From assembly GCA_022575985.1 (NCBI GenBank), contig JAKSXM010000220.1, positions 1 to 64,000 on the forward strand: 64,000 nucleotides of DNA. Direction: 5' to 3'. Source of the DNA: Anagrus nilaparvatae. Taxonomy: Eukaryota; Arthropoda; Insecta; Hymenoptera; Mymaridae. The first letter of the stretch is position 1, and the number at the start of each line of letters is the position of its first letter. The notes under the pieces are model-generated. The model saw only the letters and a list, made by a program, of their open reading frames with translations, made no database searches and was not told the DNA's origin. This document shows positions 12,471 to 24,126 of this stretch, piece after piece. The position numbers and the translations under genes are program-made.

Positions 12471-13463
12471 CCTGAAATTTCTGTCATCTCTTCGAATACC
12501 TTCGGGATGAAAATAGACCGTGAGGGAAAACTAATATCCTGGAAGTGAAATTTTTAATTTTTCATCCTAAACAATTTTCCAATTTTCCAATATGGCGGAC
12601 CAAAAAACATGAAAATAGAAACTTTCTACATTACCTGGGGGTTTTCGGGGTCGAGAAAAACGTTTTTATAAATGAAAATTTTAATTTTTTTGCTCCAGCA
12701 TATTCTCCAATTTTCCAAGATGGCGGACCAAAAAACATGAAAATAGAAACTTTCTACATTACCTGGGGGTTTTCGGGGTAGAGAAAAACGTTTTTATAAA
12801 TAAAAATTTTAATTTTTTTGTCCCAGCATATTTTCCAAATTCTTCAAGATGGCGGACCAAAAAACATGTAAATAAAAACTTCATAAAAACGATTGGCAAT
12901 GGCAATGTAAAAAGCTTATTCTAAAATGTTTTTTGGTCTGCCATATTGGAAAATTGGAAAATATGCTGGGGCAAAAAAATTCCAATTTTCATTCGTAAAA
13001 ACGTTTTTCTCGACCTCAAAAACCCCCTGACAATGTAAAAAGCTTATTCTGAAATGTTTTTTGGTCCGCCATATTGGAAAATTGGAAAATATGCTGGGGC
13101 AAAAAAATTCCAATTTTCATTCATAAAAACGTTTTTTTCGACCTCGGAAACCCCCTGGCAATGTAAAAAGCTTATTCTTAAATGTTTTTTGGTCCGCCAT
13201 ATTGGAAAATTGGAAAAATTTGCTGGGGCCAAAAAATTAAAATTTTCATTAATAGAAACGTTTTTTGTCGACCTCGAAAACCCCCAGATAATGTAGAAAG
13301 TTTCTATTTTCATGTTTTTTGGTCCGCCATCTTGGAAAATTGGAAAATTGTTTTGGATGAAAAATTAAAAATTTTTCCTGCAGGATATCAGTTTTCCCTC
13401 ATACGGTCCATTTTCATCCCGAAGGTATTCGAGGAGATGATAGAAATTTCAGGGATTTATAAC
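12471..13463. mobile_element. foldback element with internal ~130-bp tandem units (993 bp)
   Basis: The ends 'gttataactccctgaaattt' and its near-exact reverse complement define an almost fully palindromic element. Outer arms include 'tcgaataccttcgggatgaa'. Inside, a ~130-bp unit ('ccaattttccaa.atggcgga', 'ccaaaaaacatg', 'gggggttttcgggg', 'gaaaaacgtttttat') is repeated about three times forward on the left and about four times reversed on the right. Several open frames here (12545-13466, both strands) are translations of the repeat and not genes. The structure recalls FB/Galileo-type foldback elements. Confidence 0.85.
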
Positions 13464-14099
13464 TAATACGTAAGTCAAATATATAGTTACCGGATTCAAC
13501 CTAATATTAAGTTGACCTGAGTCTAAAAGACAGCTATTTTAACAAATAGACGTCAGCTGACTCAAGGTTGGGATGCATTGATTTAACCCCGTTAACTTGA
13601 ATCAAGGGATATTCACTTTCGGGGACTTAATGGGTACGAAGTTAATATTAACTTCTTAAAATTTTATTATTTTTTATAGTGTAAAAAATCAAAAATCGAA
13701 AATTCACCTATCGCAATAAACCAAAAACATAAAATTTTACGAATAATAAAGATTTACGTCAAAGTGGCACGTTTTGGCCACAAAACAGGGCTAAAATCGC
13801 TTGTTTTTTAAATTTCCGCCTTTTGTAGACATTTTGCGTGAGCGAAAACAAACAGCTTGCAAAAGTCGAACCCCATAGTCATTTCACTTATGCCCATGAA
13901 ATTTACTTTTTTCTCATTAGTAAAAAATGATTTTACATATTCAAGGCAAAAAAGGCATAAGTGAAATGACTCTCGAGGAAAAATCGATACTTTTGAAATT
14001 TTCTTTTCCAGTCAGCAACCAAAGAACACTTCTTTCCCGGTTATTCCTCAGCTGAGAAGACTTGCGTACTTTCAAGGAATTAAACCAAATTGGGGAATC

Positions 14100-17013
14100 T
14101 GCTTTCTACAATATTGGGATATTTGGTATAAAATCCCTCAAAAAAATGTTAAGATAAATAAATAAAAAAATCAATTTTATATACGAATCAACCATAAATT
14201 TTATTTCATAATATTAAATAGCTTTTACACCACAATTCCTTTTTTTTCTAACTATATTCATATAAATTGTTACACAAAAAAGAGAAGAAAAATACATCGC
14301 GAAAAAATTTATTATACTTGTTATTTTATTCAACATTTATGTCAATTTTTTTTTTTTTTTTATATAAAATGGTAAAATTATTATTTATTTCATTCAATCT
14401 AAATAGTATACTTAATATTCATTTCACATCATTCAGCCTCTAAAATTTTACCTTAAAACTTCTAAAAGAAAAAAAAACAGATATCAGATGGCAATTTTTT
14501 AAAAATCCATTAAGGATTTATTTTATAAAATTATAATATTTTTACTTTTATCATATATTTAATAGTTGACTTAACATGCATGCTCACCTACATTTTTTAA
14601 CAACTTCACATGAAATATATATCTATATACTTTCATAGATATCGTGCTATTTTTATTACTTATAAATTATCACTTTGAAGATACACAAGCAGCATTTTTA
14701 TCAAACTATATCAGTGAATTCTTATGTTTTAAAAATAAAAAGCATATTTTTAATAAAAAATATTAAATTTTTATACTAAACAGAAAAAAAAAAAATACAT
14801 ATATAATATGCAATAAAATTTTTACGATAAAAAGCCTTTTTTTTTACTTACAAATATGGTCTAATATTATAATTATCTAGATTGATAAAAATTTTTTTTT
14901 TTATTTAGCTCTCTCAGATATTAAAATTTGTAATTGCTTCTATAAAATTATAATTAATATTTATTACTTAAGAATAAGTCTAAATTTTTATAATTTTCTT
15001 ATTTTTATTTATACAAAATAACCAACCAAAAGGTCTCAATTCATCCATAAAAAAAAATTATAAACTTCCATCCACAAAGCAAATTTTATTATGTTAATTT
15101 TTAATTTTTTTTTACTGCACTGAAGAATACTGGAATATAAAATAATTTAATTCTAAATAGTTTTAGAGAATATGCAAAAATTTTTAATTTATTCAAGCGT
15201 GGATTTATGGTTAATTTTTTGTTTTATGGATGGATCGAGACCTTTCCTAAAATATATTCACAATAATTTGCATTCATGAAAAATTTTTCTATTTATAAAA
15301 TCAGCTAATTTATTATTATTATTTTTTTTTTGGATTATACTTTTCTTTTCCTTTTTTTTTTTGATAATTAATGGTAACACAAAATTTTCCCTATCAAAAA
15401 ATACACCCAATTTTATAAAAATATTTGCTGCTGACATTTAAATATATTTTATTTAACATTTATATATATATACTTACTAGAGAAAAATGAAAGAATTTTT
15501 TTATTGATAAACGGAATTTAAATATTTTTAGTATATTATATGCTGCAGAAAAATAAACAGATTTCATTTAAAAATTTGATTTTGTTTTAATTAAAAAAAA
15601 AAAAAATTAACACCGCACATGAGCTTTTAATTTTAATGCATAGTTTAAAAAGTAATAAAATTAACAAAAAAGTTATGATTAAAATTTATTATTTCATAAT
15701 TAAAATTTAGTAAATATGCTAACATTTTGCTGATATAGTATGTTATTAGGCATCAAAAGCATAAAATTTTGACAACAGCATAATCTCAAATGATACATTA
15801 TTAAAACAGTGTCTTAAATTTTATATTCATGGGATAACCTGATATTTCTTGCAATTTGGTGTTAAGCACCATTGTAACAATAGCTGCGAAAATTTTGTGT
15901 CCAAAACTTCAAGCACCAGTTTCAAGCCAAAACAAACAAAATTACTTTCTATAAGTTATCTACTGCATCGCATTTGAATATTTTTTCATATAAAATGTAA
16001 TAATTGTATCAAATTGTTGCATGAATTTATTGACTTTCTGATCATATATTTTTTTACGATACTTTTTAATCAATCAATTAAAAGGAAGTTGCATAAAAAA
16101 TTACAATTATGCGTCATATATCAGCGAGAGTTAGAAAAACTATTTACAAATTAATAGAATGTTTTTGATAATTAATATTAAAGCTTAATAAAAATGCACA
16201 AATTAACAAATGTTATTAAATTAATTAGTTTTGATATTTTTTGTATTTAATAAAACTTTTTTTGTTCTTTAAAAACTGTATTTTTATTGTAAAAAAAAAC
16301 AAAAAATTTTAATTTTCCAAAAAATTCTAAATAATGTAGATGTAATAGACATTCATAAATATATATTAATATATTAATATATTCATAAATATATTTCCTA
16401 TTTTTTTTTTTTTTTTTATTATTTATAATAGTTTCAAAAAATAAAAATATTTATCTAAAAGAATAATTGTCAAAAAAATAAAAAAAAAATAAAAAAAAAA
16501 AATAATTTATATTTATAACAATTGAAAGTTTACTAAAATATACATTTTCTTAGTATTTGAATATAGTGTAAATACATTTATAGATACATTTTTTTTGCTC
16601 TATTAAAGCACATTTAAATAATATAATATAATAATAATATTAATAATAATAATAATAATAGACAAGTGAAATATCAAACGTTTATTTTAAACAATTTTAG
16701 TTGTAAATTACGTTGATTATATTTCGACAGTCTATTTTTTTTCTCTCTGATAGAAAAAAAGAAATGAAAAAATGCACAAAATAGTGAATTAATAAAAAAG
16801 TAGCGTGTATTCTGTCAATATAATTGTTTAATATATAAAATTTATTTTAAAATTTTTGTTTTTTTTTGTCTTTTTTTTTTAAACTTTTTTTTTATTTTTT
16901 TGTTTTTGACAGTATAGATTAGCTACTCAAATATAATCTGTCACCTCATTTTTTTGTTTTTTTTATTAAAAAAGGCAAAATAATTATTATGGAATAACAG
17001 TATTACAAATTAG
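14100..17013. other. gene-free, homopolymer-rich stretch downstream of ubiquilin
   Basis: Extremely A/T-rich, with many T and A runs (for example 14350-14360, 16397-16417, 16482-16502) and an AAT/ATT microsatellite near 16615-16660. It directly follows the ubiquilin stop codon on the minus strand, so part of it is probably that gene's 3' UTR. No exon-like segment seen. Confidence 0.5.
15028..15246. mobile_element. small foldback MITE (~219 bp)
   Basis: Left arm 'aaaaggtctcaattcatcca' and right arm 'tggatggatcgagacctttc' are inverted copies; matching continues inward through 'taaaa...aaattata', 'tccatccac' / 'gcgtggattta' and 'ttaattttt'. The interior is AT-rich and non-coding. Confidence 0.65.
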
Positions 17014-19777
17014 TTAGCTCATAGATAATTGTCCACTAGCCAGAAGTCTTTCAACAGCAGCATTTATGTCCCCAAAAGTAGCTATTAGTGCTAAAATAAA
17101 AACACGCACAAATATTAGATCACAAGAAATTAATGATTACTTTTGATTTAATCATTGATTAAAATTAAATTAAAACAATAAACATGCTTCCGGTTGCAGA
17201 CACTAGTTTTGAAAAAACCTACTATAAAAAATTAGACCATTTTTGATAAATAGGAATGTGATATTTGTGTTTAGCAGTGCAAATAACAAATATCCATTAA
17301 TTTAAAATCTCGCTTGAAACAAGAAAATGTTTAAGAAACAAGGGTCCACAGCAGAATTATATTTTATACACAAAAATTAATTTAAAAAATAAAAAGTATG
17401 GAAATCACATTCATTGTTAATAAAATAAAAGTTTTAATAACATTAAATAGTTTTCAAAATTTTACCTTGCAGATTAGCATCTCTGTTTACAAAACCCATT
17501 GCTGTTAACTGTTCTAATTGTGTTCTATAACGTTCTTCAGGTGGAGGTACTTGTCCATCAACTCCTACACCTTGATTTAATGCCATAGCAGAAACCTATT
17601 AAATAGAATAGGAAAAATATAACAATTGTTTCAAATTTTAAATTTCTATAGAGTATTATTAAAAAATATAATAATTCAAAAAGGAGAGTAGCCACAAAAA
17701 ACTAGTACAAGCTCCAAAACTAATTTTTAGCCAGTTTTAGGTCTAAAATAGTGAGTTATGTAGGTAAAGTCTAAATTTTTTATTAATGTTCAAAGAAGCA
17801 AATTAAAAAAATTAGTTGCTTGTAATTTTCTTTTAAATGAATTGCATTTTTCACAGATTAATTTTTTTAATCCATTTATTATAAGAAATGAAATGAATAC
17901 ATAAAATAAAAGCTTACCATGCGAGCCATGAATTGAGAAAATGCATCTTGTTGATTTGAATCAGTTGTTGGAGGTTGAACTGGAGTTGCTGTAGAATTTG
18001 TAGTAGGTACATTTGGTGTGGTTCCAGGACTAGGAGGGATCGTCATTCCCATACTAATTAAATTTTTATAAATTTTATATCAGCATTTGATTTAAAATTA
18101 TTAAATAAATAAAATTTAATTAACTATTAATAAAATACAACAATGTTATTAATTTTCAATTTAATTGGAATTATAAAACTTAAAATAGTTTTAAAAAACA
18201 AAGTTGGTATATTTTTGAAAAGTGATAACTAATTAAAGCATTATCATATATATGAACAAAAAAAAACAAATAAAAATTATAAAAAATACTTTATGATAAG
18301 TAAATAACTGATTAAAAAATATATGTAATTTTATTATCTTACTTTTCAACTATATCTGGAGCAACAGTTCTAAGCTGCTCAACTCCTTGTTGAATTTGTA
18401 AGATAGCTGCCATAGCTTCTGGATTTGTCACGATACTTTGCATTTGTGGATTCTGCATTTGTTGGAGAATGGCAGGCATCATAGTTCTCATTTGTTCGAG
18501 CATTTGAGGATTAGATCTTAAAAATGGATTGGCTGACATAACTCTTGTTGCCATATCTGGATCAGCAGACATAGCTTCTAACATAGAGCGAGTATATGGA
18601 GCATTAAGCATATTTCTCATGAGTGTTGGATTTTCCATTATTTGTGCTGCAAGACTCTGCATCCCTGGTGTATCCAAGAGTCCTCTACCAGTCCCACCAA
18701 TTCCTCCAGCTGCTGCTGTACTTGTATTTGTGTTTGGTGAAGAACCAGTTGTTGTAGTTGATGTTTCATTAGGACCTCCCCATGGGTTTGGCAATGGATC
18801 TCTATTTTCTTGACCTTGTTGTGGATTTGGTTGAGTAGGATCTGAGTTGTTTTCTACTAAGGCTGCAAACGGATTCCTATCATTGGCTGCTGCAGCTAAC
18901 ATTGGTTCTTGAATATCTCTGTACATACGACGAAGTGCACTGTAACCACCTGGAATACTCTCTAAATTAGATAATGCTCGATCATGAGATCTCATCAATT
19001 CTTGTAACATTGATGGATTTCGAGCTAATTCCATTGTTTGCCTTAATAATTCTGGATTATTTAACATATGACTAATTTCTGGGTTTCTTTGCATTAGTTC
19101 TTGCATTTGTGGATTAGCCATTAACAAACTTCGCATATTTTCTGGATCATTCATCAAACTTTGTACCAAAGGATTATCAAAAACTTGCCTAAGGGCATCA
19201 GAATTTGTCAACAATTCTCTTTGCATTCTTTGTTGTAATTCTGCAAAATTTGCAGATCCTAACCCAAAACCTTCTAGTCCAGCTAATCCACCTAATCCTC
19301 CTAATCCAAATGGCGATGAGTTTATATCAGCTGCCGGTCTTTGTGCAGATGTGTCTTGATTATTTGGAGTTGTAGCAGGTCTTGGTGATTTAATTACCAA
19401 ATGAACAGTCAAGCCATCCTTAATGTTGTGATTAGTTAAAGATTCATGATCTTTCATTATTTTACCAGCAAAGATTAAACATAATTGTTCAGGCTGAGCA
19501 TTAAATTTCTTGGCTACTATATCTTTGAACTGAAAAAAAAAAATTAAAAAATTTAAAAAAATTAACAACAGAGGTTCAAGTTTATTTCAAAAACAAAGCA
19601 TAATTTCAGATCATGAGAATAAAATACAATAAGTATGAAAGATAAATAATAGTTATATTTAATAAAAGTACTTACGTCTTTAATCATAGCATCTTCTTCA
19701 ATTTCGACAGTCTGTTTTTCTTTGGGCGTTTTAATGTTAATAGTAATTTTCTTCTGGCTGTCCTGGCCCTCTGCCAT
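17014..19777 (-). CDS. Ubqn: Ubiquilin, 5 exons, 543 aa
   Basis: A proteasome shuttle factor: ubiquilins bind ubiquitylated clients through a C-terminal UBA domain and proteasome Rpn subunits through an N-terminal ubiquitin-like (UBL) domain, and chaperone membrane proteins through STI1 repeats. Exons on the minus strand: 19777-19676, 19529-18343, 18053-17918, 17595-17466, 17090-17014. All have GT-AG junctions and the phases sum to 543 codons plus a stop. UBL is at about residues 10-82 ([12 protein letters not shown] ... GLTVHLVIK). STI1-type Met/Asn/Pro/Gln-rich helices follow, including [16 protein letters not shown] and [18 protein letters not shown], with a second set near the C-terminal third. 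UBA is at about 500-540 ([14 protein letters not shown] ... [10 protein letters not shown]). The ATG at 19777 gives the expected start M-A-E-G. It is head-to-head with jagunal. Length is normal for insect ubiquilins. Very confident assignment. Confidence 0.96.
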
Positions 19778-20642
19778 CTTGGATTGGTTGATGACTCGAT
19801 ACTTTCGACGCCTTCAATTTTTTCTCGTATGTTTATTTTGCTTATGAAAATATGATGAAAAAATGTACGTACACACGTACAATGTAATTACATAGGTGGA
19901 AGGTAAGACTTGAGTTTTTCCTCAATTAATTAAAAAGATGTCGTCGTCAATTTGCGACCCAACCACACTTTTGATTTTGTTCCGATATATATAAAAAAAG
20001 TCAAATAATATATCGCACGTTTACTAAGGCGGTGTATATAACCAACAAGTTTTAATAGATAAGCAACTAAATTTTTTTATCAACTTTCATGAGTCATGTC
20101 GCAATGTAGGTTGCGCAGAAATCAGAAACTAGTTCAAACTACTTGGTCATTTTTAAAATTTAATCTGTAATAATAATGTAAAAATAAAATAATTTGAACT
20201 AAGTAATTATTTTTAAAATTAAATAAAAATATTGATCTAATAAAAATTGTATTTTAATAAAACTTTAAATTTAAACTGTTTAAACCTTGTATTGTCAAGT
20301 GATGCCATCTGTATTTTTTTTTGTTTACGTGTACATTACATTGCTTTGTAATGTATGTGTCATTCATTTATAAATTTTTATATAGTTTATGAAAAAAAAA
20401 GAGCTCTTCTAGACACCGCTAGTTTTCATGCGTTTATAAATAGTAAAGTACTGTTGTATAAGGTTGATACATCATAAAACAATACACCTCTAATATACCA
20501 ATAATAATTCGGTGGGATGTGTTACCTTGAATACTGCTATTCTTTTGATAGCAGCTGTTCTTTATTTATTGAAAAACTATTTTAATTTTTTTAATATACA
20601 TATATTTATATATATATCAGTGAAATTAAACAATTGTTGAAA
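19778..20642. promoter_or_regulatory. shared intergenic region between ubiquilin and jagunal (divergent)
   Basis: The two start codons face away from each other across 865 bp, so both core promoters and 5' UTRs must lie here unless an upstream non-coding exon exists. GC-richer patches occur at about 19780-19990 and 20080-20150. An imperfect palindromic stretch 'acattacattgctttgtaatgt' (20-odd bases) lies near 20333-20355. No TATA or initiator call is made. Confidence 0.6.
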
Positions 20643-21574
20643 ATGTCTACGGGACTTACTTTTCAACAATCTTTGGGTACTGATGGTAGCGATTTTCAAC
20701 ACAGACAAAAAATTGCTAAGCAGTATCAAATAAGGTTTCAAAATTTTTCATTATTTTACAAAATTATTTTTTTAATATTCAATGATTTTTCAATAACAAA
20801 TAATCACTTTTACTTGTGTTCAATAAATCTTGCTCAAATGTTAAAAAATTTTTTTTAAATAAAAAAAAAATATCTAGCTGTATTACTTAAATTTTTTTTT
20901 TATTTTACACAAAATATTATTTTTACAGTGCCACGAATAAATCAAGACTGAAATACTGTATATTTTACCATTATTTATTATTTTTCATAATGCTATCTAA
21001 ACTTTCTCCTGATATATTAGATCGCTTGGATGTTTTCATTTTATCTATAGAAGAATTAGAAGTCCCACAGGTATATATTTTAAAATACAAAAAATTATTT
21101 TATAATTTATAAAAACAGCTAATATGATTTTGTTATATTTCTAGCCATTATGGTGGGAATACATATGGACCACAAGTCTCTTTCTTTCAATTATCGGTTT
21201 AACGGCAATTAAAAGAAATGATATCAGAAAAATGCAACAATTTATGACTGGAATCGTTGTTTTAGGAATTTTACCTATATTATATGCTTTTGTATATTAT
21301 TTTAAGGACGTTTGGAGTTTTATTACAGTTGGAGATAAAAATGAAATTCATATTTGGCAAGTAAGTACAGAAAGTTTAAGCAAACTTTGTTTGCAAGTAT
21401 ATGTACATTTGAATATAAAATACTAAAAATATACTTTTTATCTAGAAAATGCCATATGGTTTACTTTGGTATGCCTTTATTTTGGTAGCAGCACAAGTAC
21501 ATGGTTTTACTTTACATTTTGCTTGGAACCTATTAGTAGCATGGAAAGCTAGAGGCAACAAAAGAACTGACTAA
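20643..21574 (+). CDS. jagn: Jagunal homologue, 4 exons, 192 aa
   Basis: Jagunal (JAGN1 in mammals) is a small multi-pass ER membrane protein needed for ER organisation and secretory traffic. Exons: 20643-20734, 20929-21070, 21145-21360, 21446-21574, with GT-AG junctions and consistent phases. The protein shows the family landmarks: GTDGSDF near residue 12, NKSRLKYCIF after the first junction, a hydrophobic segment, then LDRLDVFILSIEELEVP and WWEYIW, two more hydrophobic stretches, and a last one before WNLLVAWKARG. Four membrane spans fit the family topology. The tail K-A-R-G-N-K-R-T-D is basic, as expected for ER retention. A canonical AATAAA lies at 21587-21592, 13 bases past the stop, implying a very short 3' UTR. 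Family length is close to 190-200 aa. Confidence 0.96.
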
Positions 21575-21599
21575 TATTTTATTGTAAATAAATGTAAAT

Positions 21600-24055
21600 A
21601 ATATAGAAATGTTTATTTTTCATTACATCAAGAACATTGAAACAACAAATTGATTTTATAAAATATGTGCAAACAAGTTAAAATCGTTGAACGCACAATA
21701 TACTAATGGAACTACATTTTATGCACATAATATTGTAACTTAAGGTATTTGTTAATTGGTACGGTTAGAATTTTTTTAATACATACATTGATTATTTCAT
21801 ATACTTTAAAAAATTTTTGAATCATATTCCTTTTTCAATATCAATCTAAATTAATTTTATAGCCTCCTTTGTTATAATTTTCAAGTTCCTATAAAGACAA
21901 ACCTATAAATATTTTGATTTGCATACACAAAACAGCGTTGTATTTTCTTTGATAAAATGTTACACAATTCAAAGAATAAAATAATTATTTTATACAATAA
22001 ATTAATTTTTTTACCTAATTTTATCTTCCTAATGTTTTATAATTTTTATTAATTTTTAGTTTTTTATCGGTAATTTTATAGTAAAAAGTTTTTTACCCAA
22101 AGGCTCATTATCATTTTCATTGTTTATTTAAATCTTTATTATAAACTTACTTTAGTCATTGGTTTACCTACTTCTTTCTCATATTAAATAAAGTTGACTC
22201 AGCATAGTAAAATTTTTTTTATTTAAAAAATGGTAATATAAAACAAGAGTTTAGTAAAATTTACCTATTAATATTAATTGTTTGTAAATAATTTGCAATT
22301 TTGACAAAAAAAACTAAATTTGTAATTTTTTTAAATTTTGGCAGCTCTTGAATATAGAGACTACCTTACCGATTGTTCATAATTTTTGCAAGGTTGAGTT
22401 ATTTTTTTGAATTTTTAAATTTGCAAATAAATAAATTTATTAAAATTTTAAAATACCTGTATATATTGAGTATTTTTGAAATTTATAGGTTGAAAAAATA
22501 ACACCTATACCTATTACCTATAATAGTTATAAATTTTTGCATTATTCGCGGGCAAAAACTGTCACCCCTCTCTTAAATCATATCACCGCCCCCTCATTAT
22601 TATATTGACAGAGAATAGTTGTATTCAGTGTACATACTGTACATCACAATAGTACATCACAAATGTACATGCATCATTTTGAAAACCAGGGTTGTATTGT
22701 ATATAATTATAATAATACTAAATATTATATTATATTTATATGTAGGTAATAACAATATACATGCATATAATAATGCAAAAGACTAGCAAAAGATTACCAT
22801 ACTGCAGGTTTCCCCACTTTCATTGATATGAAATGCGTTTTATCTGGTTCTATATATAATGCGTTGAGAGATAGTGTTTTGTGAACTTTTTTTTATTAAA
22901 CAAATTTGTGTAAAGATAATATACCGTGGACAATATCACATTCAGTGGGTGATTACAATTTGATTATTTTTTTTTAGTTTATCATAAAGTAAAAAAAATG
23001 AGGTTTTGCATATGACCTCTGGTTATTCATATTAGTGCAGATATTATGAAATTAAAAAGTGATTTTAAATACCGCTATAAAAGTTTCGATAATACGCCTC
23101 TTTCTTATTAAAACGCTTTTGCATAGATGCTATTATTAGTATAATAATGTATGCACTGATGTTTTGGGTTAAGTATCTGTTATCTGCTATTTTTTGAAGC
23201 CATAAGTAAATTATGCATTCATGATCATAACTGATGCTAATCATATATTATTGTTATTATTCAAGTTAATTTAAGGGCAGAGCCCTATTTTTTTATAAAT
23301 ACAAAATTATATATGAAAAAATCTAAAAAATTTAAAATTCTTGGGAAGAAAATTTGCAATGCATAAGTAGATTTATTATTATAAACAAGTACTTAGACAA
23401 TAAAAATGCAAGAATAAAAATGAAAATTTTGCTTTAATAGTGCTGTTTTTATAACGTAAAAAAAAGCTGGTAACACAAGCTTCTTAAAAGAAACAAGAGC
23501 GAGTAACGAAGAACAAGAAGAACGCTTGAAAACGTATAAGGTGAGAAAAGAAAAGAAAAAAAAAGTAGAACTTGTTACATTACATCCCCCATGATAAATA
23601 TGTGTGTATTTATTACAAGCATTAATAGAAGTGAAAAATAATTGTGCGTTTTATTTATTATACCAAATATTATACGGGTTTAGTATGCATTTTGGTTTTT
23701 TTTTTCAATAAACCAGAAGTATCCATTAATTTAATTTTTTACTATAGTTCCTATTGAAATGTCTGTACTTTTATTCATCAAGACTGTTTAATTTTTGTCT
23801 CTGTTGTGTTTTATGATATAAAAAGTGAAGTAAGAGAACATGGGGTTCAGAAAAAAATTTTTTAACTTTTATTTTTATAAACAAAGTATTTATTTATGAT
23901 ATTAATAACTCCAAAATCATTCCTGAAATAAAAAGTATAAAGTTTGGTAACAAAATAATTATTTGTAATAAATTAAAAGTGAAAATAAGAATTTATAAAT
24001 TTACTTATTTAATAAATTGTGAGAGAGTTTTTTTGTGAAGATATTTTTTTTTCGT
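21600..24055. other. gene-free stretch upstream of Pellino
   Basis: AT-rich with no identifiable exon. A GC-richer purine patch at about 23470-23560 ends in 'gtataag|gtgaga', which could be the donor of a non-coding first exon of Pellino. Repeated 'gtacat' words lie near 22630-22670. Nothing else is supportable. Confidence 0.4.
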
Positions 24056-24095
24056 CGACGATCAAAGTGGCTCCCGTGGAGTGCGTCGATCGTCG
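24056..24095 (+). promoter_or_regulatory. GC-rich hairpin in the Pellino 5' leader
   Basis: CGACGATC (24056-24063) is the exact reverse complement of GATCGTCG (24088-24095), leaving a 24-base loop, 31 bases upstream of the Pellino start codon. In this AT-rich neighbourhood it stands out and could form in the mRNA leader. Function is unknown. Confidence 0.5.
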
Positions 24096-24126
24096 CGGCA
24101 AAATTGGTTCTAACACGGATCCCGCA

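Larger units (their letters stand above)
10670..13840. repeat. distant inverted repeat flanking a 2.9-kb segment
   Basis: The sequence at about 10670-10790 ('aaaatgtctacaaa', 'ggcggaaatttaaaaaacaa', 'tttacgaat' region) recurs in reverse complement at about 13727-13840 with few changes. The two arms enclose a hairpin element, diverged tandem repeats, a CA microsatellite and a 1-kb foldback element. This may be one composite mobile element or several nested insertions. Confidence 0.6.

Noticed and set aside
12545..13466. Several overlapping ORFs of 65-94 codons on both strands
   Set aside because: They translate the tandem units of a foldback repeat, appear in both orientations with the same peptides and have no gene structure.
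18529..18813. 94-codon plus-strand ORF
   Set aside because: Antisense shadow of ubiquilin exon 2.
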